64,000 bases of DNA from Albifimbria verrucaria (taxonomy: Eukaryota; Ascomycota; Sordariomycetes; Hypocreales; Stachybotryaceae), in the NCBI GenBank assembly GCA_020081605.1, contig JAHREC010000011.1, positions 620,001 through 684,000 on the forward strand, in the 5' to 3' direction. Position numbers and translations under genes: made by a program. Below, one piece after another: positions 49,857 to 61,070 of this stretch (within the stretch, counting starts at the first letter, position 1; each line of letters begins with the position of its first letter). Below the pieces are notes generated by a model. It had not been told where the DNA came from, made no database searches, and saw only the letters and a program-made list of their open reading frames with translations.

Positions 49857-51102
49857 TGTCTGATGTTGAGACTATGTTTGACTTTATGCATAGGCAGCCT
49901 CGTGGAGGTTTGCTCCACTGCACCGCACCAGCACAATCTACAATTGACAACAGTGTAGAGAATGCTGGAAGACACAGCAGGGTATGATTTGAAGATACTG
50001 AATGGCTTGGAGCGATCGCACGCAGCATCTTCCGAGTATATATGTGAGCCATCATTCCTCAGATCTTCTCGATTTAGCCTTGCTGGAAGACACGGAAGAC
50101 ACAAGAAAGAAAACAGACACCACCGCATGACTGATTCTGGCTTGAAGACATGGTCATGGTCAGTTCACAGCGCTTAGCCTTCAGAAAAAGCAATGTTTTC
50201 CGCCACGGCCGGATACAAGCCACCACCAAGGTAGCATTATGGCTTGTGCTTCCTTTTGGTGGCTTGATGCAGCCTTGCCGCTATCTGGCGACAGCGCTAG
50301 GGCTTGAGGCCCTCCAGCTGACTCCCAGCAGTCCAAGAATATGAGACAGCTCAACTCGAGGCTGGTCCACCCAAGTCGCGTGATGGCAAGCCAGAGGCCT
50401 ATAACAGACTGCTGGGTTTATCCACTTCGCCCCAGAGTGAGCCTAATAGGGCTGCCAGCCAAAAGGCCAGCAATTATGTCAGGGTTTCAAGAAGCCCGCT
50501 CAGCCCCGGAGCCTGATCATCCTCACAATATTACATTTATTTTCGTCTCCTGATGCACTTAGGACTCTGCTCTCTTTCTTCTCAGCTCAAGTCTATCATA
50601 CATAAACCACTCTCCATCGTCAAACGATGTCAACTTAAGCCTGCAGATAACACTCATAATAGTATTTATCAACTAAGGCAACCAGGAACAGACAACAGAT
50701 AGTTGTCCAATACAGGCGTTACGAATCCCAAACGAGTTTCAAAACATACCATCAATAATAGAGAAGATCATATTCGGGAAACAATGCAATCAGGGCCACA
50801 AATATTCGAGTTCCAAATACACTCAAAGCTCATCACTACGCAACAATTAATGCGACGACTAGAAAATCTCCTGCCAGAGGGTAGCACTTTCAGGATAGCG
50901 ATGCAGCACAATGTACACCATGTCTATGTAGAAAAGGGCTTGATATCTCCGCCAGGGACAGTGTGACGGCAAGCATTGTTGGGTAAAGCGACTCTCGAAA
51001 TCAAGTGTTGGAGCGACCATGTCGTCTTCCCAATCACGTTGTCAAATTGAAAGAAAGTTGGGACCTGACCCCATGCGATACTGGGTGACAATACATAGAT
51101 CG
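49857..51102. other. Intergenic region with one weak small ORF
   Basis: The left part is the promoter of kinase 1. A small plus-strand ORF at 50784-50966 is listed separately; otherwise nothing is supported. Confidence 0.4.
50784..50966 (+). CDS. Candidate small protein (60 residues)
   Basis: An ATG-started frame with balanced composition (QIFEFQIHSKLITTQQL, LLPEGSTF). No motif or family is recognised, and no splice site is needed. It could be a true small gene of the kinase/HET island or a relic. Confidence 0.3.
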   Translation: MQSGPQIFEFQIHSKLITTQQLMRRLENLLPEGSTFRIAMQHNVHHVYVEKGLISPPGTV

Positions 51103-52118
51103 TTATTTGTCTCGTGACGACAGGAAATGGCAAGGAGGACGTTGGAACATGCATGTTGCTACTTTCATCTCAGTATCAGTGGCGAGCTTCTCGAACAAGC
51201 ATTTCAAAACTATCTTTGCCTTGGTGATTGAATGCCCTTGGGTGACTTTTGCAAGATTCACACTCAATACGCGCCCTTCAACATGAACATGCCACAAATT
51301 TTATCACAATCCTGTAAGCACAGCTCGAGCCTATGCAGACCCAAGACATGTATGCGTTCGGTACCAGGGAATCCTGGCAGCTGAAAACAGGGAGATTCGC
51401 CACTCAATACCTCGGATGAAGCCCCTCGAGAGGGCTTAGTAGAGGCGAATTTCTTCTCGAACATTTTTACGTTCACCAAGTGTTGAATTCTTGGTCTCCT
51501 TCTCACTTGTCTGTACGTCGTAACACTAACCAATTATCTATCCTCGTCTTTCCATTCGCTCTGGATATCTTGGTACGTGGCGCTTTATGTCTTCTGCTAG
51601 TTCCCTCCTGTTCTGTAAGCTAGCATGAACATCAGGAAAAGCAAAACTAAAAGTGGCGTACAGGAGCCTACCCATAGCCACTCGAGTAAGCCTGAGGATT
51701 AGTTGATTGGCATGAGGTACCCTGTGCCCTTCTCGGCGGATGCTACATGACGTGCCGCCGCCCGTGCCACGGTTCGAATCAGATGTGGTAGGCAACTTTT
51801 AAGGCGGTCTCATAAGAGGCCGTTGTAACCGTCCTGTGTCGAGCCGCCGAGGCTGGCAAAGCCTACCTGCTCGAATAAATATGAGGCAACCAGATTGCGA
51901 ACCAACCCCTCTTGCATTTCTATGAGGCTACTTTTTCCACTTCTCTCCAACCTGCTGGTCTGTCGCGGGCCTTCGACATGACATTGTGTGGTTGCTTCCT
52001 CATCTCTAGACGTGACGCGAATCAGAACTCGGTATGACCCATCCCCGAGGCGTTCATTGTGGCGGTTCGAAACTAACTGCTCAAGGAGCCCCAGGTCGCT
52101 GGTACTCCGGCAGGACAT
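51103..52118 (-). CDS. Unrecognised protein, broken reading frame
   Basis: Family unknown. From ATG 52118 (MSCRSTSDLG) a coding-like frame runs to an in-frame TGA at 51810-51812, continues in the same frame (TVARAAARHVAS), shifts -1 near 51700, meets a possible 51-bp intron (GTACCA to TTAG) near 51530-51580, and resumes with PSRGASSEVLSG. It then shifts -1 again near 51300 and ends at TAA 51103 (CHFLSSRDK). The TGA cannot be explained by a lost base, since the frame before and after is the same. Its start is 36 bp from the kinase 2 ATG in divergent orientation, too close for two ordinary promoters, so one of the two starts is probably wrong or this is a decaying gene. Confidence 0.38.
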
Positions 52119-52154
52119 ACTCCTACCTCGCTTCCCGCAGCCACAGCAAGCTCC

Positions 52155-54200
52155 ATGCAGCCTGTAGTTGAGGATCGAATGAGCTCGGATCGGCCAACAT
52201 CGGCTCAAAACCAAGAATTGCTGTCCCAAATGTCCACAAACTCTTCAGCGTATGTTCGAAATGGTCTCTCAGTCGCGCCCGAGAAAGCCAGCGACTCGGA
52301 CGTCCCGAGGGCTGGCAACGACATGACGCTGGCTTCAAGCTGGCGATCAGTACCGGACCCGACCAAAGCAGACATAGAGCTATGTGATATAATACTGAAG
52401 GAAAAAACAATTGATATGGAAAACAGAGAATTCATCTCACCAGATGCCATTGATGCTCTCCTAACCGAAGACGTTATCGAAAAAGAGCTCAAAGACAAGA
52501 CTGGGCGTGTTCCCCTATCACTTGTTGTCGATTATGTGCTCAATGAACCGGCGATTAAAATCTTCGCCACTCTAGTTTGTTGCGACCTTGTGGATAAAAT
52601 GGTAGACTTCTACCAATGTCGCCTCTCCGACCACCATTTGCCATTCGATTCCAATAAGAGGACTACGAGACCCGAAGGAAATCTGCTAATGACTTGGCGC
52701 CACAAACATCGCCACGAGTTCACTGTAAACCAGTGGATGTTCCTGGCTCCCGTATTTACAAAGGACGTCTTCTTCTACACACTTGACAGAAGATGTCCAT
52801 TGCCCATCACATCTACGGGAAGTGAGCAGCAGGGAGGGCTCACAGGATCAGTCGTTGAAGTGAGAGTCCACGAAGCGCATCAAAAGTCCTTGAAAAGGTA
52901 TGCTCGTCTGAAACGCGCTTAGAGAGCCAGTTCTAATACTCGTCCAGAAAGGCGAGGAAAGCTTAAGATTTGCCCTCAAAACAATCAGACCTCAAATGGG
53001 CAGTTACTTCCAAAAGGAAAGGGAAACCTTGGCCGTCATTCGAGAAATTGACCATCCCCACCTGATCATGCCCGTTGCCTCATTCGCATATCATTTGGAG
53101 GACAATGGCTGCTTTTTGTTCCCATGGGCTGAAGGGGGCAACTTGAGGGAGTTCTGGGCTAGGGAACAGACCTTGCCATTGAAGAACAGTAAGATGATGC
53201 AGTGGGTGCTAACGCAGATGCGTGGCTTATGTCACGGTCTCAGCATCCTTCACCAAAAGGAACGCCGCCATGGAGATTTGAAACCGGAGAATATTCTCTT
53301 GTTCCACAAGGGCGGGTACAAGGGCACTCTACAAATTGCGGATGTAGGATTGGCTAAGCATCACGAAATGCAGACGCAACAGCGCAAGGATCTCATGCAA
53401 AGGACCAACACGATGACTGGCACCACGCGCTACGTCTCCCCAGAGTTTGTCCACGCCGACGTAATTCCCCGAGTTTTCGATACGTGGGCTTTGGGGTGTG
53501 TTTTCGTCGAGTTTATCATATGGATGCTCTACGGACAAAATCAACTCCGCGATTTCACCAAGCAGCGGTTTGATCACTTCTGGGAGAAGAAAGGCGTCGA
53601 GTTTGTGGTGCACACTGATGTCAAGTCTTGGCTGGATCGTATTTCAACAGATTTGGTGGGCCCTGAATCCGCGCTTGCAAGCTTGTTCAATCTGGTCCAA
53701 TCAAACATGCTGGTCCCAGACGATGCCAAGCGCAGTGACAGCAGCGATGTGTATCAACAATTGGCGTTCATCTGTGACAGGGCCGCGAAAGAGCCAAAAT
53801 ATCTGCTCGACGACTGGATATGGTCCAAAATTAGTACCCGAGCTCCACCGGCCGTGAAACCATCTGGGGCACATTTGACTGTCCCGGGGATTTAGCAAAG
53901 CCGCATGCACCACTCCGACAAGGTCAGGCTTCTAATGTAGAAGTCGAGGAACACCAGGACATTCCGATTCATATTCAAGAACCAGAAGATGCTGCACCCA
54001 CTCGTGTCGCTACTTTCCCCACGACTAGCAAGATTGCACAAGATGTGAGTTATGCCCGCGTCTCCGATATCAGCACTAACTAAGAGTTGTTGTAGTATGT
54101 GAGTGAACCGTAGTGAGGGCATTACTACTCAGCTAACGCTAATCGCTCAAAGAACGTGATACATCCAAAAGAAACCCGTCCCATCTATTCCAAATGCTAA
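52155..54200 (+). CDS. Protein kinase with fungal N-terminal extension (kinase 2)
   Basis: Paralogue of kinase 1: the N-terminal block (FISPDAIDALLT, LPFDSN, NQWMFLAPVF) aligns with it by eye. Exon 1 ends at 52897; after a 50-bp intron exon 2 starts at 52948. The catalytic domain has FALKTI, RHGDLKPENILLF and RYVSPEF, but the metal-binding DFG is DVG (IADVGLAK). Two -1 breaks: AAA at 52948 and TTT near 53876. The second removes an apparent stop at 53893, so the protein goes on (GDLAKPHAP) to a GTGAGT donor at 54045. Simplest end: a 3-nt micro-exon (54096-54098) between two introns, then NVIHPKETRP to TAA 54200, giving 630 residues. Alternatively it continues into the HET gene. Confidence 0.8.
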
Positions 54201-54318
54201 CGTGGAATTAGGTGGTAAGCAACAATTCGTGATCCCGTAACAGGCTATTGCTGACAACTGTAGCCGGTAAGTTGTCCTGTCCATCCTTGCTGTATCTGGC
54301 TGTTGACAAAGGGTGCAG

Positions 54319-56314
54319 CAACTGCGTCGGTTAAACGACATTTGGTACTCCCAAACAGACAACAGCTTTGCTCAAAGCTTGTTCCTCCGGGAGGACTGGA
54401 CATCTACCTCCACTTCCTCAGCTGCATTATCAAAATTGTGTCAGAGATGCACAGCTTTCGACGTCACTCAGCCAACTTTCGAGACTAGCGAACTACTCGA
54501 AAAGATTGACGCCAGATCCAAGGAGTGTGAGCTATGCAACATGTTCTCTCAGTCTGCAAAAGATTTGGGGATGTCCAATGACAGTATGTTTACTTGTCAG
54601 CGCAAGGGACCCGTTCTGCAAGTTCAACCGGGTGCTCACACAATACTTTCAATTTATGCAAACTCAAGTATCTACCCACATCATCTCCGAGTCGCGAACC
54701 GCTAATGACCATGCAATAGATCCAGCACTACCTCCTCACTGTGCTCAAATCGGCTCTCCAACATTGCCCGAACCGGGTAGCTCTGCTCAATTTGCCTTCA
54801 TGAAAGAATGGTTGCGTGTATGCCAGGAGACACACAATCATGGAAATCCATCCATGCTACTAAGCAATGGAGTTGCAGGAGATGCCACGGCCAAAATCTC
54901 AAGTACAGAACTTCCGACTCGTGTGGTCGATGTTGGGAGTTTAGACAGACCTATGCTGCAGCTGGTTGGTTGCGAAGCCATGACCTCCCACGAATACATT
55001 GCTTTTAGCCATTGCTGGGGCCAGGGTTCCATGTTCAGAGCTATTAAGGATAACTTTGATACCCTTCAGAGAAAGATTGACTTTCACCTTCTACCTCGGA
55101 GCTTTCAAGACGCCATCACGGTAACAAGAGCTTTGAAGATGAGATACCTATGGATTGACTCTCTATGCATTATTCAAGACGACGAAAGAGACTGGGAGAA
55201 TGAGGCTGCAAGAATGCAGCAGGTCTTCAGCAATGCAACATGTGTGATTGCTGCCAGTGCGGCTAGCTCATCCGCAGCAGGTTTTCTAGAGATACCGCGA
55301 CAGCCACGAACTTGGGTGACCCTGCGTACGCCAGCTAGGGTAACTCTTCAAGTCACCAAGTTTGTTGACAATTTTCATCGAGATGTTGAAGAAGCCATCT
55401 TGAACAAACGTGGATGGGTTCTGCAAGAGCGGGCACTGGCAAGACGCTCCATTCATTTTACCGACACGCAGCTGTATATGGAATGTGGAAGAGGGATTCA
55501 CTGTGAAAGCTTGATGAAGCTGACCAAGTTTGTGTTCTCAAATGCTCAGGCCTAGTCACTTGGCTAACTTACCTAGCGAAAAAGCAGCTTTCCTCAGCGA
55601 TTCGGATTTCCCAAACTCCATCATGCCTTACTACAAGGGCGGAAGAATTATCCTTTTTCAAGATTTGTTCAAGCTGTACTCTAGACTTGATTTCACAAGA
55701 CCTTCTGACCGTTCAATTGCCATATCTGGTTTGGAAAAACGGCTGATGACAGTATTCAAAACTAGAGGGGATACGGCATATTTGAGCTATACTTGGAACG
55801 AAGCCTCCTCTGGATGAGGTCCGAAAACAGCTTCTTGTCACCTATCGAGTATCCATCTGGTCGTGGAGTTCCGTCATGGTCATGGATGGCATACAAGGGC
55901 AGCATTTCCTATCTCGAAGCACCGTTCGAGATGGTAGACTGGACAGGTGATTACGATTCACCCTTTCGAAAAAACGTTAACAGAGGCAAGACGTTCTGGG
56001 TAGCAAGTGGAAACAAGCCCACACCAGTGCTCAGGTCGAAGGCTAGACAATTCGCCTCCAACCAGGACCCCTTGGTCATATCGAGGAGTATCGTTTTTGA
56101 CATTGAGTACTACGACTACCGAATTGATCAACTCCGCTGCATCATCATAGGAAGGGATAAGCCAAATACGAACGCGAAAGAGCTACTCAATTACATCATT
56201 GTCATCGCCAGATCACCTACTGAACAAGGGAATGGATATATTAGAGTGGGCGTGGGAGCGCTACCAGACTATCTCATACGTTTGGATCACAAAGAGGAGG
56301 TTCAGGTCTATTAG
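54319..56314 (+). CDS. HET-domain (heterokaryon incompatibility) protein
   Basis: HET proteins trigger cell death on non-self recognition in filamentous fungi. Exons 54319-54667 and 54720-56314 flank a 52-bp intron. The N-terminal part has the paired cysteines of these proteins (CQRC, CELC). The HET core follows: AFSHCWG, then LPRSFQDAITVTRALKMRYLW with DSLCIIQDD, and RGWVLQERALARR. The C-terminal third has FPNSIMPYYKGGR and RPIAI-like DRSIAISGLEKR. Breaks: one near 55525-55540 that is net +1 (or two losses) and one -1 at GGGG near 55768. No ATG lies in frame ahead of the first cysteine pair, so the true start must be spliced from upstream, possibly from kinase 2. Confidence 0.85.
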
Positions 56315-56439
56315 TTAGATTAATAATTGCAAATTGTTGATGTTGCCCTCGTCAAGGTTTCATGAGTTAATCCAGAAGATCATGCATATCCCGAGCAGCC
56401 CACATTGGCCTACCAAGCAGCTGCCCCAATTCCATGACC

Positions 56440-58160
56440 TTAAGCATAGTTCGTGTCCATGAGTTCATTAAACGCGTTACCCCGCGGATGAAAGATTAAA
56501 TTCGGTCCATCGTGCGAGGCAGCAATGTGTTCATTGAGTTGAAACTCATTTGGCCTTTGCCTGCCCTTCCTTAGACCTTCGTGTCCACCACCCACCTCTC
56601 CCAGCTTTCCAGGAGCAAGCTCGAAATCGAAATATCACAATGTCTTGGCCAAGACAAGGTTGGCTTGCTGGTATGCCATTGCCTTTCCTGCACAGTTGCG
56701 AGCACCAAGTGAAAAAGGCACCCAGGCATCATGCACTGGCTTGTTTTGTCCATTGGCCTGGTCCAATTCGTTCCATCGTTCAGGTTTAAAGGCAAAAGGT
56801 TCAGGAAAATACTCCTCGTTATGGTGGATTGCATACATGTTCACGCCAACCTCAGTCCCCGAGGAATGACATGCCCATCAACTACAAAAGAGGCTTCCGA
56901 CGAATCGGCCGTGGATAGCTCGCGCCACAGAGTGCCAGAGACAGGAGGCGATATCCTTAGGGTTTCATTGATACAAGCTCGAAAGTAGTGGCAACTGGTA
57001 AGCTTGGCCCCTGCCACAATTTCCTCGCCCGATGCAAAAGTGGATCGAATTTCCTTAGCCAATTTATTGTAGATATCGGAATCATGCGATAGATAGAAGA
57101 AAGCGGCGCTCAATAGGGTGGCTGTGGTTTCTCCGCCTGCAGGAAAGAAGAAGCTGACTTCTGCCCAAAGCTCACTCTCTGCAGCATGCTCTCCTTGGGA
57201 TTCATTTTATCGGCGACGAGGAGTAGAGGTCGTGTCTAATGTTTTTATCTTCGGCTATGCGAGTTGCAAGTAACTCCTCAACCACGGCAAAGTAGCGACG
57301 CACCTCGGCTGTAGCAAGCGTCTCAAGTATGCTGTACAGCCGGGTTGTCTTGAAAAGGGGAATTGCAGATACATATTGCTTCGAAAGGTGCCAAAAACAT
57401 GAGCGTCCATGAGGAACCGATATTTCTCCTCGGTTTGTGTCTTCAAAGGGTATCCCAGAGCCAAAAGACCGACAATGTCCATCCCAAGGCGCTTGAGCCT
57501 TTTCGACATATTAACGGGGTTTCCGGAAGATGCCGCAAGAATCCTAAGGAAGGTATTGACCTCATCTAGCATAACGGGATGGAATATACGCATTGACCTT
57601 TCTGAGATGGCCTGGCCTATCAATTTTCGCTTAGACCGGTGTGTGTCTTTATCAATAACGTCAAAGATGCTATAGGTTTTGGGCTTGTAAGGGAGGTGTT
57701 CGAAAACATGAGACTTGGATAGCTTGTCGTTCAAGTAGATATCTATGGATTATGAGTATCATGATGGTCATGGCCAGGTAAACTACCTTTTAGTGCCTGT
57801 GCCGAATTAAAGATCAGTCGATTCGGGCCATATCGAACCACAGAGCCTAGATGGTCATATTTACTACTGGATGGTTCTCCTACATCCATTGTGTTACATA
57901 CCGTATTTTAGATGGTCTTCATGCGTCTGGATATGCAACGACATGGTCCCAGCATAAAACCCCGCGTAGGCATTCGTAATCCTTGCGAGAAAGGGCCCTG
58001 GATATCTTTGCAGGGGTGTAGCGTTAAACGATAGACGAAGAGCAAGAATAACTACAATCGTTAGCTACAGTTGCTCAATTCGGCTAGAGTCACAAACGCC
58101 AGTCATCGTGGTAATCACCGCATACCCTGTAGCGGCAGGGATGAGATAGAAGAGCTCCAT
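56440..58160 (-). CDS. Cytochrome P450 monooxygenase 2, with nonsense codon
   Basis: ER-anchored haem-thiolate monooxygenase. Four minus-strand exons (58160-58098, 58051-57902, 57846-57787, 57742-56440). The N-terminus is an anchor followed by YPGPFLARITN. Helix I: PAGGETTATLL; helix K: ETLR; FKPERW; Cys loop FSLGARNCAG. Five -1 breaks: CCCC near 58008, TTTT near 57356, near 57225, near 57180, and GGGG near 56861. With these the exons total exactly 527 codons. Separately, an in-frame TGA at 56635-56637 stands where the family normally has Trp, just after VLAKTL. Coding-like sequence (FDFELAPGK) continues to TAA 56440-56442. If real, the stop removes the last 65 or so residues, and the gene may be dead or truncated. 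Confidence 0.82.
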
Positions 58161-58927
58161 GGCAGGCGTTGATATACAGTTTTGGGCTTTTCGCGCAACA
58201 GAAGATTCAGTCCTTCAATTTGAGAAGACGACTGGAGCGAAATATGCAGGGTGCAAGTGTTGTTATTTGAATAAATAACTTATAACTTCGAAATGGGTGC
58301 CAACATCTGATCAAGCATAAAGAGCGACAACCAACATCCTTCACTCCACTGTCAGCACACCCTATACCCTTGGCGTCTTAGGACAGACACTAGGCCGTAG
58401 TGGGTAAACAGTCGTACCTACAATCCATGCATGTCGGCTGTCTTGCTAGACCAACGAGAGTGTGAGAGGCTTGTCTAGCATAAATAGTGATTTGTGTAGG
58501 AACGGCCAACACCAATAGTATATCAAATGGTTCAGTCTGTTGAGAGACACCTACAAATAGGTTAGACGACTAGACTTGAGTCGAAGGGTGTAAACATGGC
58601 GAGTTGAAGTGTGGCAAAGGCAAGTTTTGTGGAATTGAAGTCGTGTATATGCTTACAAGAACAAACATAGAAGCAAAGTGTTTGATGCGGTAACATTACC
58701 AAGTACTGGTATGTTTTTCACCACCAGATACCCCAAGCTATTCCGTAACCACCCTACTCTGTGAGGTGCGAGAAATTAATGCGGGCCTTGTCCGCTCAAC
58801 CCCTGCTAGCTGCCAAGGAGCACACTTCTCTAGAGCTGAGTGAGCAGACTGTTCGCCACGTTGCATTCAACTCCCAAGTAGGATACTGAAGCTTTCATAT
58901 TACGGCACATGCTGACTCCTGAGCATC
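58161..58927. promoter_or_regulatory. Divergent promoter region of P450 2 and FAD oxidase
   Basis: A 767-bp space between divergent starts, which suits joint control of the two oxidative enzymes. No specific site identified. Confidence 0.45.
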
Positions 58928-60623
58928 ATGGCAGGTCAATTGTTGGTTATCGCTGCCGTTACGGCACTGGCGATCTTGGTTACGCTCTACTTCTTCCGGT
59001 CACCATCTTCGAAAACTCAGGACGCAAAGGTTGAGACTCAATTGGCGACCGACTTCCCGAGGCCGCGCCCTACATCAAGAAATTGGCCTTGGAACTGCCT
59101 GGACGCGTTTTACTTCCAAAGGATGTGTCTACCTTCCAGAAGGCCTTGAACAGCTACTGGTCGCAGCAAAACCGGGACATTATCCCCGCATGTATCGTGC
59201 AGCCCAGCAACACTCAAGAACTTGCCATCGCCGTCCAGCACCTTGCCCGAGAGCATAGCGCCAGAGCCAAAAGCACCGGTCATGATGGCGGGCTTTTCGC
59301 TATTCGTGGTGGCGGCGCCAATCCTGCTAATGGCATTTCTGGTGTAAAGGACGGAGTTTTGCTCGACATGTCGTTGTTCAACCAGGTGACGCCCTCCGAA
59401 GACGGATTGAGTGTCACCGTCGGTGCGGGAGCCTACTGGGCCAAGGTTTACAAGGCGTTGGAGGCGAGAGGTCTCGGAGTTGCTGGTGGCAGAACTTCGC
59501 CAGTGGGAGTAGGCGGCTCTACGCTTCAAGGTACGTCTGGCCTTAACCGGGCACAACCGTGGTAGTAACTAACTCTCAACATCAGGCGGGTTGTCATATC
59601 ATTCACCAAAATATGGGTTCATCTGCTCCAACGTTATCAGTTACAAGGTTGTTCTGGCCGATGGCAGCATAGTCACCGCGTCTGAAGACGAGCATCACGA
59701 TCTTTGGCTTGCACTCAAGGGCGGAGCCAACAATTTTGGCGTTGTCGCAAGCTTCACGTATAAGACGTTCCCCACTGATAAAATCTGGTCGGGTCAATAT
59801 CTCGGTGCGGGTTTCCTGGCCAAAAATCATTCACTGCTCTTCACGAATACATCAAGTATGCCGCCGACCCCGTCACTTTTGACGAACGCGCATCAGTGCC
59901 TATTACCTCCATCAACTACCTAGGAATGGGCGGCACTCCGCTCTTGTACACGCAACTCACCTACAGCGAACCAACAAAGACTGGTGCCTGGCCGCAATAC
60001 TGGAAGAAGTCACCCTTCAGTTCTCTTTGGCGTCTGCCCATCGGTGCTGGGAACAAGACAGTACATGATGTAGTGCAGTCCCTGGGCGAGTTCACTCCAT
60101 CAGGCTTTCGCAACACCTACGGCACAACCACCTTGAGAAACAACCTTGAAACTATGCTCGCAGCTCATCGAATTGCCAAAGACTGTACCCCACTGATTAA
60201 GCACGTCAAAGGCGGCGCGCACGTCATGATCTTCCAAACCATTCTACCGCAATGGATTAATAGAGGCACGCCGAATGTATTAGGTCTCGAAGACTGCAAG
60301 GAGCCGCTGATTATCGTGAACTTTTCTGTCAGTTGGTCTGATCCCAAGGATGACGAGCTAATGTCAAGAACGACACGCGACACCATCACCAAGATTGAAG
60401 AGGTAGCTGCAGCACACAACACAAGCCACCCATATCGCTTCACAAACTACGCGAGCGAATGGCAACGACCCTTGAAGGTTATGGCCAGAAGAATATAGAG
60501 TTCATGCAAAAGGTGAGCCGTGAATACGATCCTAACGGCTTGTTCCAGACTGGGTGTCTTGGTGGATTCAAGTTGGGAATGAAGCCTGAGAAAGGCACAG
60601 ACTCTAGCCTTGTGGCATCTTAG
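58928..60623 (+). CDS. FAD-linked oxidoreductase, BBE/6-hydroxynicotine oxidase-like
   Basis: Flavin-dependent oxidase of the berberine-bridge type, often a tailoring enzyme in fungal clusters. The N-terminus is a membrane anchor or signal (LLVIAAVTALAILVTLYFF). The FAD_binding_4 domain has RAKSTGHDGG, IRGGGANPA, GVAGGRTSPVGVGG and KGGANNFGVV. The C-terminal BBE segment ends NIEFMQKVSREYDPNGLFQ. The usual His/Cys pair for bicovalent FAD is not evident, so monocovalent or non-covalent flavin is likely. One 55-bp intron (59531-59585). Three -1 breaks: near 59057, GGG near 59809-59811, and CCC near 60470. Corrected length 547 residues. It is divergent from P450 2, and the pair could act together. 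Confidence 0.88.
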
Positions 60624-61070
60624 ATCATAGCCAAAGCTGAACTAGCTGGCCACCTCTGTTGATATTGAACTATATGTGTTTCTCTGAGTAGTTTACAAGG
60701 TAGAAATGTCTGATAAGCAATCAATTTGAACAGTTAGTTACTATACTAGACATCACGGGATCATGCGCTATTCTCGTAGGGGTATACAAAACGGAAAACC
60801 GGGTGGCCCTTAGCATATGCCTCCGGCGGCGACTGCGTCGAGCCGGCCTCGCTTCGCTCGATATCACGGTAATTAGGACTCGAGGCAGCTAGGCAAAATA
60901 GCAGCTGCCTTGGCCATCTTTCCCACTTTCGTGAGAGCACTTCACGCTCTTCGCTCGTTCTTTCGCCGTGCTTGGTAAGGCACTATCGACTCGCCAATCT
61001 TCAAGCCAAGAGACATTGATCATTGCAACATCATGACCTCAGTGTAAAACATGAATAAAGCTCTTTTCAG
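60624..61070. other. Intergenic region holding dispersed-repeat copy 3
   Basis: Lies between the convergent ends of the FAD oxidase and the kinase-like gene. Only the repeat at 60809-60890 is seen. Confidence 0.5.
60809..60890 (+). repeat. Dispersed GC-rich repeat, copy 3 (shortest)
   Basis: Carries TGCCTCCGGCGGCGACTGCG, CTCGCTTCGCTCGATATCAC and one ACTCGAGGCAGCT, then ends. It lacks the distal part present in copies 1 and 2. Confidence 0.85.

Noticed and set aside
51765..51790. tRNA-like T-arm (GGTTCGAATC)
   Set aside because: Flanking bases cannot form the T stem, and no acceptor or anticodon stem is found; it lies within coding-like minus-strand sequence.
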